In this document: one piece after another, positions 60,701 through 64,000 of the stretch
How the letters are laid out: each line of letters begins with the position of its first letter
How positions within the stretch are numbered: position 1 is the first letter of the stretch
NCBI GenBank assembly: GCA_947247005.1
Contig: OX365962.1
Location: forward strand, 8,839,201 to 8,903,200
DNA from: Spisula solida
Lineage: Eukaryota > Mollusca > Bivalvia > Venerida > Mactridae
Length of the DNA stretch: 64,000 nt
Direction of reading: 5' to 3'
The notes under the pieces: model-generated
What the model was told of the DNA's origin: nothing
Database searches by the model: none
Seen by the model: only the letters and a program-made list of their open reading frames with translations
Translations under genes and position numbers: made by a program

Positions 60701-62579
60701 GGTAATATGCGCAGCTCAATGTTTGAACTTAAGTCAAAATAGTTAAGTTTTCCCTTAAGATGCTTTGTGAATACCAACTCAGATTTGTAGAGGTTGTAAT
60801 TTGTTTCAGATTTGTTTATGAAGGACAATGGCGGACCAAGATAAATGCTAATGTAGATTTTCCTGTACGAGGGTTGGATATGACAAGTTTTGTCAAAGGT
60901 CCGACTCCCAGACCCTACAGATTATATGCTGCTTCAGTGAGTCAAAACTTCCTCTAATATTTCTCCAATATATTGAAATGTAAGGAACCATAGAGTTTGA
61001 TACATAGGGGTCGAGGGCCCAAATCCTGACACCCAAAAATCATAAATTTGAACCTTTCCAAATCCAGAGGTTTCAAATTGAAACACAATGCTTGATGTTG
61101 GTTGAACCTTAAAACTTAAGGATCCCTGAAATACTGGTTGACCATGATGCTATCTCATCTCCTATATTTATAACATACACTGCCCACCAAAAATAAGTGT
61201 ACGGAGGTAATTTCCTCATCTGTAATAACAACATTTGCAGAACAGTGAAGGAATATTTTTGAAGACAAGGAATAGTTTTGTAAAGACCATACATTGATTG
61301 GCACCCTAGGTGCTAAATATAAAATTTAAGTTTCTTTGTCCAGCTTGAAAGGTAACTTTGTCATAAAGAGATGGAAAATTCAGCTTTTTGCATCACGTGG
61401 TTATTTAATACAAAAACTCTTCATATTTACTTCTATTACTAATTGTAGTTTCAAAAGCTAGTATAATTGTGAGCATCTGATAAACAGGTATTGAATTATT
61501 TAACCAAGTTTAATTTAGCAACTGTATACAGTCAGGACTCGATATAACGACACCCGATATACTGACAAATTCATTATACTGACACCATATTTGGGGACAA
61601 AAGTATTAAAATGCTCTCTGTATCAATTCAGTATACTGACATATTCATACAACGTCATTTTTCTTGGAAACGAACAGCGTCATTGTATCGAGTTCTGACT
61701 GTACTTATTTTTGTGGGCTCTGTATATCATATTTGTGTCATTTAAGCAACTGTTTTTGAAGTTTCCTCATCGGTATGATCAGTATGGTCGCCATCATTGA
61801 TTAGGTCATGGGTTCAAATTTCACCCACCGGTGAGGGTTCATATACATCTTTTAAATACTTCTAATAGTTTCATGCTCAGCCCTCAATATGTTGAAGGTA
61901 TGTTTTCTGTAATAACCTGATTTCTGATAATGTTTTGATGTATTCAATTTACTTTTGAATCTTTTTTTTCAGAATCACTTTGGAACTTTGGACGGTGGCC
62001 ATTGTAAGTTGTTGTTGTTGCTCTGTAGAAAAATTAGAGTGGAGTTATTGCCCTTGATTGATTTGGTTGGAATGTTTTACTATTGACATTACCCACCCTA
62101 TACTATTCTGATAAGTGATGAGACAGAATGTGTACACATCTCATGTGCAGCTTTTTGTGACAATTACCAAGAGTGATCTCCCTTGATTAGGTGTCTTGTT
62201 TACTTATTTCCAATAATTGGATTATTTCCTATTATATCTTATATTTATGATGTACGTTGTTTGACATAACTATATGGAGTAGTTGAATTTTAGCTTTTAT
62301 AAATTTGTACAGACAAGCAACCAACATCATCTGCCTGATCTAAGAGTTAAAGCCTGGATCTTCACTTCTTATTTTAGCTGTTTTTTATGGATAGATGAAA
62401 ATCGTGAAGAATAGATCTATGAAATTTATATCCACAAAAGATCAGACTGCGAGATAATTTATGGTTCATAAACTTGCATTTTTCTTGCAGATACAGCGTG
62501 CTGTAGAAATCCAATCACACAGAAATGGTACAAATTTGACGATCATGAAGTCTATGAGATGTCAGAGTCTGGTGTTAAG
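36663..62579 (+). CDS. USP8: Ubiquitin carboxyl-terminal hydrolase 8 (USP8), 25 exons, 3' end outside window
   Basis: Cysteine protease that removes ubiquitin from endosomal cargo and ESCRT-0; cytosol and endosomes. The 25 exons below join in one frame for 1,182 codons; human USP8 has 1,118. Domains: USP8 dimerisation/MIT-like (about 1-112); rhodanese (about 170-300; MDLNSKF where active rhodaneses have the Cys loop, so non-catalytic as in mammals); PRIDRSTKP at 372-380, the P-x-[VI]-[DN]-R-x-x-K-P motif for STAM SH3; charged coiled coil (about 474-731); WW domain (W749, W772, P775); 14-3-3 motif RSNSSP (803-808); USP domain from about 863 with catalytic Cys873 in NTCYMNS, QQDSQEF, zinc-ribbon Cys 1023/1026 and 1072/1075, His1152 in GGHY and the FDDHE acid at 1169-1170. 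The last ~25 residues (final strand) must lie past 64000. The promoter and any 5' non-coding exon are not identified. Confidence 0.96.
37095..38283 (+). repeat. USP8 intron-1 array duplicating the exon-2 acceptor
   Basis: About 14 units of roughly 72-90 bp, each with ATTATTTTAGGCTTGTGAAG, then GACAGATCCGGTATACACC, then CATATGTAATTAAAAACTG. Every unit holds a good 3' splice site and the first 12 bases of exon 2. The array ends at the real acceptor. Confidence 0.95.
38284..38428 (+). CDS. USP8: USP8 exon 2 (dimerisation domain)
   Basis: Acceptor ATTTAAG|GCTTGTGAAGAC. Encodes [16 protein letters not shown], the conserved core of the USP8 N-terminal domain. Its first 12 nt and acceptor are the unit copied in the intron-1 array. 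Confidence 0.95.
38538..38926. mobile_element. hAT-like MITE in USP8 intron 2
   Basis: Ends CAGGGTTCCCACTGA and TCTGTGGCCATCCTG are imperfect inverted repeats; the interior has repeated AATCAGGGAAT. No coding sequence. Confidence 0.5.
38972..39057 (+). CDS. USP8: USP8 exon 3
   Basis: [20 protein letters not shown], the end of the dimerisation domain. Donor GTAAGA. Confidence 0.93.
39150..39540 (+). repeat. Dispersed repeat (GCCCCCATATTTGATGAGG family)
   Basis: Intron 3. Contains two tandem ~150-bp units with TTCAATAACTCAAGAACGCT. Same family as 28755-28985. Next to it, at 39596-39850, lies a piece of the AGCTCACCTGTCACAAAGTG family that also starts at 62719. Confidence 0.7.
40067..40239 (+). 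CDS. USP8: USP8 exon 4 (linker)
   Basis: Hydrophilic linker with an internal repeat, VDRKPDKAS and [18 protein letters not shown]. The DNA behind it (CTGTCGACAGG and CTGTCAACAGG) is the same motif that makes up the intron-4 array starting 30 nt downstream. Confidence 0.9.
40268..41315. repeat. USP8 intron-4 31-bp minisatellite
   Basis: About 33 units of CCCTGTCGACAGTGAGAGGG plus ATTTCAATATT. The palindrome CTGTCGACAG alternates with CTGTTGACAG and CTGTCAACAG, which are complements of each other. Confidence 0.95.
41472..41640 (+). CDS. USP8: USP8 exon 5 (rhodanese, first half)
   Basis: [20 protein letters not shown] then VRNMEDFQ, the start of the rhodanese fold. Confidence 0.94.
42186..42265. 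mobile_element. pogo/Tigger-like fragment
   Basis: GATGTCGCTCTACGGAGGTT then ATACTG at the right, with TA after it, and AGAGCGACACCTCTGCAGAG on the left; a short remnant in intron 5. Confidence 0.5.
42437..42599 (+). CDS. USP8: USP8 exon 6 (rhodanese, second half)
   Basis: [20 protein letters not shown] then [10 protein letters not shown]. The catalytic Cys position of active rhodaneses is not Cys. Confidence 0.94.
42655..42918. mobile_element. Dispersed MITE, family I (copy 3)
   Basis: Opposite orientation to 30338 and 36298. Ends CTCAGAGAATTTGACATGAT and GTCGTGTCAAAGTCTCTGGA are inverted repeats. Confidence 0.75.
42925..43400 (+). mobile_element. Two SINE-like copies in USP8 intron 6
   Basis: ATTGGCTGGGTTGTTAGAAA followed by GTTTAATCCCAGCC (about 42925-43070), and again with GTTTGATCCCAGCC (about 43230-43340), resemble A and B boxes of tRNA-derived SINEs. 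The two copies share the flank GAAATTAGCATT. Confidence 0.45.
43440..43920. mobile_element. Family-P MITE interrupted by another repeat
   Basis: The host is the TACTGTAAA...TTTACAGTA family (see 47123). It is split by a repeat at about 43523-43785 that begins TATACCCCCGCACAACGAGT and ends GGGGGTATATTAGTCTGCCG; part of the latter recurs at 55470-55625. Confidence 0.6.
44252..44399 (+). CDS. USP8: USP8 exon 7 (rhodanese end)
   Basis: [17 protein letters not shown] closes the rhodanese domain. Donor GTAAGT; the intron-7 tandem array starts about 20 nt after it. Confidence 0.94.
44410..44870. repeat. USP8 intron-7 ~40-bp tandem array
   Basis: About eleven units of CTGTCATTGGTCAATTCAAT plus CATAGTCTGAAAATGCCGTC. 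The open frame of exon 7 runs into the first units, but exon 7 has a strong donor, so this is intronic. Confidence 0.95.
45177..45762 (+). CDS. USP8: USP8 exon 8 (STAM-binding motif, coiled coil start)
   Basis: The longest exon. [11 protein letters not shown] is followed by a Ser-rich stretch, PRIDRSTKP and a second DRSTK, then a charged coiled coil. The donor is the weak GAG|GTTCGT. Confidence 0.92.
45960..46497. repeat. USP8 intron-8 TATATTGACAG array
   Basis: Diverged on the left, regular on the right: TTATATTGACAGC alternates with TTATATTGTTTA. The final unit is the acceptor of exon 9. Confidence 0.92.
46498..46587 (+). CDS. USP8: USP8 exon 9 (coiled coil)
   Basis: The acceptor TATATTGACAG is itself the last unit of the intron-8 tandem array. 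Encodes [18 protein letters not shown] and a Gln-rich stretch. Confidence 0.9.
46974..47047 (+). pseudogene. Relic of a duplicated USP8 exon boundary
   Basis: TAACAGTGATTTTG, then GGAAGAACTGGATATGTTGT and CGAGAATGGA, match the acceptor and 5' end of exon 10. The 3' side, GAAAATACAAGGT, resembles the end and donor of exon 9. The acceptor has changed from ACTTAGG to ACTCAAAAGG, and use of the new AG would break the frame. Confidence 0.75.
47123..47332. mobile_element. Family-P MITE
   Basis: TACTGTAAA at the left, TTTACAGTA at the right, 210 bp. The interior is of the type TCGCGAATAT. Other copies or pieces lie at about 20955, 43440, 48964, 50640, 54950, 56244 and 59868. Confidence 0.75.
47363..47513 (+). 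CDS. USP8: USP8 exon 10 (coiled coil)
   Basis: [20 protein letters not shown] and more charged helix. A decayed copy of its 5' end lies at 46974-47047. Confidence 0.92.
47563..47682. mobile_element. 120-bp near-perfect palindromic MITE
   Basis: GCCCTGCGTTCAATGAAGGA pairs with TCCTTCGTTGAATGCAGGGC, and GTACCTGTTTCGTACCTG with CAGGTACGAAACAGGTAC. The loop is about 8 nt. Confidence 0.85.
48036..48177. mobile_element. Short MITE in USP8 intron 10
   Basis: GACCAAAAATAAAATATTGT and AACAATATTTATTTTTGGCC are inverted ends. Pieces of family I follow to 48390. Confidence 0.65.
48421..48522 (+). CDS. USP8: USP8 exon 11 (coiled coil)
   Basis: [16 protein letters not shown] then an Ala-rich charged helix. 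Phase 0 at both ends. Confidence 0.9.
48964..49164. mobile_element. Family-P MITE
   Basis: TACTGTAAATTCAC at the left, GACTTTACAGTA at the right, 201 bp; interior TTTCGTGGGTATTAAATTTT. Confidence 0.8.
49466..49573 (+). CDS. USP8: USP8 exon 12 (coiled coil)
   Basis: [20 protein letters not shown] and so on. Phase 0 at both ends; acceptor TATTTATTGCAG. Confidence 0.9.
49680..49866. repeat. USP8 intron-12 30-bp tandem array
   Basis: About six units of TCTAACATCTGATTGGTTAG plus TTTGAACGTT, reaching to within 5 nt of the exon-13 acceptor. Confidence 0.9.
49871..50039 (+). CDS. USP8: USP8 exon 13 (coiled coil end)
   Basis: [20 protein letters not shown] to EKMRLLN, donor GTAGGT. Its last 76 nt and first 13 intron bases recur at 50801-50889. 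Confidence 0.92.
50058..50240 (+). mobile_element. tRNA-derived SINE in USP8 intron 13
   Basis: TTGGTGGTTGAGTGGATAAC (A box) and GGTTTGAATCTCGG (B box) at tRNA-like spacing. The 3' part, GTATCGGTGCTATACACC and GGCACAATAAAGAA, is shared with the minus-strand SINE at 59965-60382. It starts 19 nt after the exon-13 donor. Confidence 0.7.
50770..51011 (+). repeat. Chimeric templated insertion from USP8 exons 13 and 8
   Basis: A 32-bp direct repeat (GTATAAGACTGGGTTTTTGG, one mismatch over its length) flanks 178 bp. Bases 50801-50889 copy 49964-50052 (end of exon 13 plus 13 intron bases); 50895-50979 copy 45464-45547 (inside exon 8) with one base lost. Both are in sense orientation, joined by about 5 nt. 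Confidence 0.9.
51063..52441. mobile_element. TTAA-type (piggyBac-like) MITE, family F, with nested element
   Basis: The ends TTAAAGGGACTGCCTCAC and GTGAGGCAGCACCTTTAA are inverted repeats starting in TTAA. The element is split by a Tigger-type element at 51536-52365. The palindrome GGTATTAATACCC lies inside. No transposase frame. Confidence 0.75.
51536..52365. mobile_element. pogo/Tigger-type element (copy B), nested in family F
   Basis: CAGTAAAACCTCGTTATTTC at the left; GTATTACCGAGGTTTTACTG at the right; TA at 51534-51535 and 52366-52367. Removing it rejoins the family-F sequence (CTTTCTATTATA then AATACTTGG), as in the uninterrupted copies at 22 and 26 kb. Confidence 0.88.
52588..52728 (+). 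CDS. USP8: USP8 exon 14 (WW domain)
   Basis: [20 protein letters not shown] then [11 protein letters not shown]: both tryptophans (749, 772), the YFYVNH strand and the terminal proline (775) of a canonical WW domain are present. Confidence 0.95.
53090..53425. repeat. USP8 intron-14 CTTTAATTC-rich array
   Basis: Irregular 15-21-bp units such as TCATCCTTTAATTCATTGAC. The last unit forms the polypyrimidine tract of the exon-15 acceptor. The minus strand reads [15 protein letters not shown], a repeat shadow. Confidence 0.85.
53429..53609 (+). CDS. USP8: USP8 exon 15 (14-3-3 motif)
   Basis: [20 protein letters not shown]-x-S-x-P is a mode-1 14-3-3 site aligned with the RSYSSP of human USP8. It ends [11 protein letters not shown]. 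Acceptor CCTTTACTTCAG continues a CTTTAATTC-type intron repeat. Confidence 0.94.
54236..54296 (+). CDS. USP8: USP8 exon 16
   Basis: [20 protein letters not shown], the linker to the catalytic domain (RNLNP in mammals). Confidence 0.92.
55134..55264 (+). CDS. USP8: USP8 exon 17 (Cys box)
   Basis: [20 protein letters not shown] contains the nucleophile Cys873. Donor GTAGGT. Confidence 0.97.
55316..55410. mobile_element. pogo/Tigger terminal fragment
   Basis: CAGTCAGATCTTGATACAAT, with TA before it, matches in reverse complement the right end of the element at 56698-57297 over about 90 bp. Confidence 0.7.
55677..55782 (+). CDS. USP8: USP8 exon 18
   Basis: [20 protein letters not shown] in the USP fold. 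Confidence 0.95.
55795..56170. repeat. USP8 intron-18 ~45-bp tandem array
   Basis: About eight units of CACTTGCAAAATGGATTCCA plus AGTTAATTGTTGCTATTACGAT, starting about 12 nt after the exon-18 donor. A family-P MITE follows at 56244-56468. Confidence 0.92.
56506..56610 (+). CDS. USP8: USP8 exon 19 (QQD box)
   Basis: [20 protein letters not shown], the conserved Gln/Asp box. Confidence 0.96.
56698..57297. mobile_element. pogo/Tigger-type element (copy C)
   Basis: CAGTAAGGACTCGTTACAAC at the left, GTATCGAGATCTGACTG at the right, TA on both sides, 600 bp, repeated CGTTATAACGACA inside. No transposase frame. Confidence 0.8.
57660..57870. repeat. USP8 intron-19 30-bp tandem array
   Basis: About seven units of ATCTGATTGGTTGGTTTTCA plus AAATTCAAGC, ending 16 nt before the exon-20 acceptor. 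The core CTGATTGGTT is shared with the intron-12 array. Confidence 0.9.
57887..58009 (+). CDS. USP8: USP8 exon 20
   Basis: [20 protein letters not shown] then FQ. The acceptor CCTTTCAG follows a 30-bp tandem array. Confidence 0.95.
58510..58623 (+). CDS. USP8: USP8 exon 21 (zinc ribbon, first pair)
   Basis: [19 protein letters not shown] with Cys1023 and Cys1026, then [17 protein letters not shown]. The 18-bp array begins about 30 nt after the donor. Confidence 0.96.
58655..59098. repeat. USP8 intron-21 18-bp array, left part
   Basis: About 25 units of TATGTTACCTGTGTTATC. It opens long repetitive frames on both strands because 18 is a multiple of three. Confidence 0.95.
59103..59510. mobile_element. 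Repeat splitting the intron-21 array
   Basis: Bounded by GATACCGTACCGGTACAG on the left and GTACCGGTATCCAACCCT on the right. The right end resembles the AGGGCTGGGTATCGG-type starts at 53650 and 53826. The 18-bp array continues on both sides, so this is an insertion into it. The family is uncertain (hAT-like ends). Confidence 0.6.
59511..59722. repeat. USP8 intron-21 18-bp array, right part
   Basis: About 12 units; the last one, TATCTATGTTACAG, is the acceptor of exon 22. Confidence 0.95.
59723..59865 (+). CDS. USP8: USP8 exon 22 (zinc ribbon, second pair)
   Basis: [13 protein letters not shown] then [20 protein letters not shown]. The acceptor TATCTATGTTACAG is a unit of the preceding array. 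Ends IALNR. Confidence 0.96.
59965..60382 (-). mobile_element. tRNA-derived SINE, about 420 bp
   Basis: Minus strand: TTTAGCTCAGTGACGCACTG (A box), GTGGGTTCAATCCCTGG (B box), the shared segment GTATCGGTGCTATACACCGG, and the tail GGCGCTATATAAAT with (TA)n. It interrupts a family-P MITE (59868-60450). Confidence 0.8.
60526..60775. mobile_element. MITE, family N
   Basis: GGTATTCACAAAGCATCTTA pairs with TAAGATGCTTTGTGAATACC, arms about 32 bp. It ends 34 nt before the exon-23 acceptor. A partial relative lies at 47773-48010. Confidence 0.88.
60810..60936 (+). CDS. USP8: USP8 exon 23
   Basis: [20 protein letters not shown] to YRLYAAS. Donor GTGAGT. Confidence 0.95.
61529..61701. mobile_element. 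pogo/Tigger-type element (copy D)
   Basis: CAGTCAGGACTCGATATAAC at the left, TTGTATCGAGTTCTGACTG at the right, TA flanks, 173 bp: the smallest of the family here. Confidence 0.85.
61973..62003 (+). CDS. USP8: USP8 exon 24 (His box, micro-exon)
   Basis: Only 31 nt: [11 protein letters not shown] with the catalytic His1152, its last codon split. Acceptor after a T8 tract; donor GTAAGT. Confidence 0.95.
62491..62579 (+). CDS. USP8: USP8 exon 25
   Basis: [20 protein letters not shown] to ESGVK. It contains the acidic member of the triad (Asp1169/1170). Donor GTAGGA; the terminal exon lies beyond the window. Confidence 0.94.
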
Positions 62580-62617
62580 GTAGGAATACACATACGGACA
62601 TACCTAGATAATATATT

Positions 62618-62718
62618 GCTGGCTTAGAAAGAGAAGGTCTTAAGTGTTACTTATGACCATGTAAGACTCATGCATATTTGAAATCTGCATCAAAAGGCAC
62701 TTCTTATGACCCTATTTT
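62618..62718. mobile_element. Foldback MITE, family K (partial)
   Basis: CTGGCTTAGAAAGAGAAGGT and GCACTTCTTATGACCCTATT match the left half of the 31990 copy; it stops where the next repeat begins. Confidence 0.65.
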
Positions 62719-64000
62719 TAGCTCACCTGTCACAAAGTGACAAGGTGAGCTTTTGTGATCGCTCTTCGTCCGTCGTCCGTCCGTCCGTCCGTTCACAATT
62801 GCTTGTGAACACACTATAGGTCACAAATTTCGCCTGATCAATAAGAAACTTGATCACAATGATCATCTTCATACAATCTAGGTCAAGTTCGATATTGGGT
62901 CATCTGGGGTCAAAAACTAGGTCACTAGGCCAAATCAAAGGAAAACCTTGTGAACACATTAGAGGTCACAATTTGAGCCTAATCTTTATAAAACTTGATC
63001 ACAATGATCATCTCTATAAAATCTAGGTCAAGTTCGATATTGGGTCATCTGGGGTTAAAAACTAGGTCACGAGGCCAAATCATTGAAAAAGCTTGTGAAC
63101 ACACTAGAGGTCGCAATTTGAGCCTAATCTTTATGAAACTTAATCATAATGATCATCTCTATAAAATCTAGATCAAGTTCGATATTGGGTCATCTGGGGT
63201 CAAAAACTAGGTCACAAGGCCAAATCATTGAAAAAGCTTGTGAACACACTAGAGATCACAATTTTGACCTAATCTTTATGAAACTTGGTCACAATGATCA
63301 TCACAACAAAATCTAGGTCAAGTTCGATATTGGGTCATCCGGGGTCAAAAACTAGGTCACAAGGTCAAATCATAGAAAAACCTTGTGTAGACACTAGAGG
63401 TCACAATTTTGACCTAATCTTTATGAAACTTGGTCACAATGATCATCACAACAAAATTTAGGTCAAGTTCGATATTGGGTCATCAGGGGTCAAAAACAAG
63501 GTCACAAGGTCAAATCATAGAAAAACCTTCTGTAGACACTAGAGGTCACAATTTTGACTTAATATCTATGAAACTTGGTCACAATGATCATCTCAACAAA
63601 ATCTAGGTCAAGTTTGATATTGGGTCATCCGGGGTCAAAAACTAGGTCACAAGATCAAATGATAGAAAAACCTTGTGTAGACACTAGAGGTCACAATTTT
63701 GACTTAATCTCTATGAAACTTGGTCACAATCTAGGTCAAGTTCGATATTGGGTCATCCGGGGTCAAAAACTAGGTCACAAGGTCAAATCATAGAAAAACC
63801 TTGTGTAGTCACTAGAGGTCACAATTTTGACCTAATCTTTATGAAACTTGGTCACAATGATCATCACAAAAAAATCTAGGTCAAGTTTGATATTGGGTCA
63901 TCTGGGGTCAAAAACTAGGTCACTAGGTCAAATCATAGAAAAACCTTGTGTAGACACTAGAGGTCACAATTATGACTTAATCTTTATGAAACTTGGTCAC
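62719..64000 (+). repeat. ~144-bp tandem array with DR2 elements, open at window end
   Basis: After AGCTCACCTGTCACAAAGTG and a (GTCC)n tract come about eight units with CTAGGTCAAGTTCGATATTG, GGGTCATC, AGGTCACAAGGTCAAA and CTTTATGAAACTTGGTCAC. Perfect AGGTCA-N2-AGGTCA occurs at 63354, 63499, 63772 and 63917. The array lies in USP8 intron 25. Confidence 0.92.

Overview
The window is nuclear DNA of a multi-exon eukaryote, most likely a bivalve mollusc. The grounds are spliced genes with GT-AG introns, AT-rich intergenic DNA, a RING-less B-box/NHL protein of a type bivalves have in large numbers, tRNA-derived SINEs, dense small inverted-repeat transposons, and dispersed repeats carrying (TCCG)n/(CCGA)n tracts. 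The species cannot be named from the sequence.

Layout. 1-4.5 kb: intergenic, with a LINE reverse-transcriptase relic, a pogo/Tigger-type element and a foldback element. 4.5-6.2 kb (minus): a two-exon FkbM-type methyltransferase gene with an in-frame stop and a frameshift, so probably a pseudogene. 7.8-9.6 kb: a 5'-truncated LINE (minus) flanked by an 82-bp target-site duplication. 11.0-14.5 kb (minus): an intact two-exon B-box/coiled-coil/NHL-like gene (566 aa). 14.5-15.8 kb: an inverted-repeat element with a minisatellite that reverses orientation at its centre. 16.4-20.4 kb: LINE remains, foldbacks and short tandem repeats. 20.5-28.2 kb (minus): a gene for a 107-aa secreted cysteine-rich protein in four phase-0 exons. 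A 3,605-bp direct tandem duplication, apparently identical between copies, has duplicated exons 2-4 but not exon 1. 28.3-36.6 kb: LINE remains with nested insertions, MITEs and a 27-bp minisatellite of about 1.1 kb.

36.66-62.58 kb (plus): nearly all of a ubiquitin-specific protease 8 (USP8) orthologue. I assembled 25 coding exons that join in one frame for 1,182 codons; only the last short exon lies beyond the window. Domains in order are the N-terminal dimerisation/MIT-like domain, a rhodanese domain, a STAM-SH3-binding motif, a long charged coiled coil, a canonical two-tryptophan WW domain, a 14-3-3 motif and the USP catalytic domain with Cys and His boxes and a zinc ribbon. In animals USP8 deubiquitinates endosomal cargo and ESCRT-0.

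The most unusual feature is the intron architecture of USP8. At least nine introns carry a private tandem array, several abutting or including the splice acceptor. The intron-1 array copies the exon-2 acceptor about 14 times. Intron 13 holds a chimeric insertion made of pieces of exon 13 and exon 8. The 62.7-64.0 kb array carries repeated DR2 nuclear-receptor-type elements. No operon-like or prokaryotic features are present.
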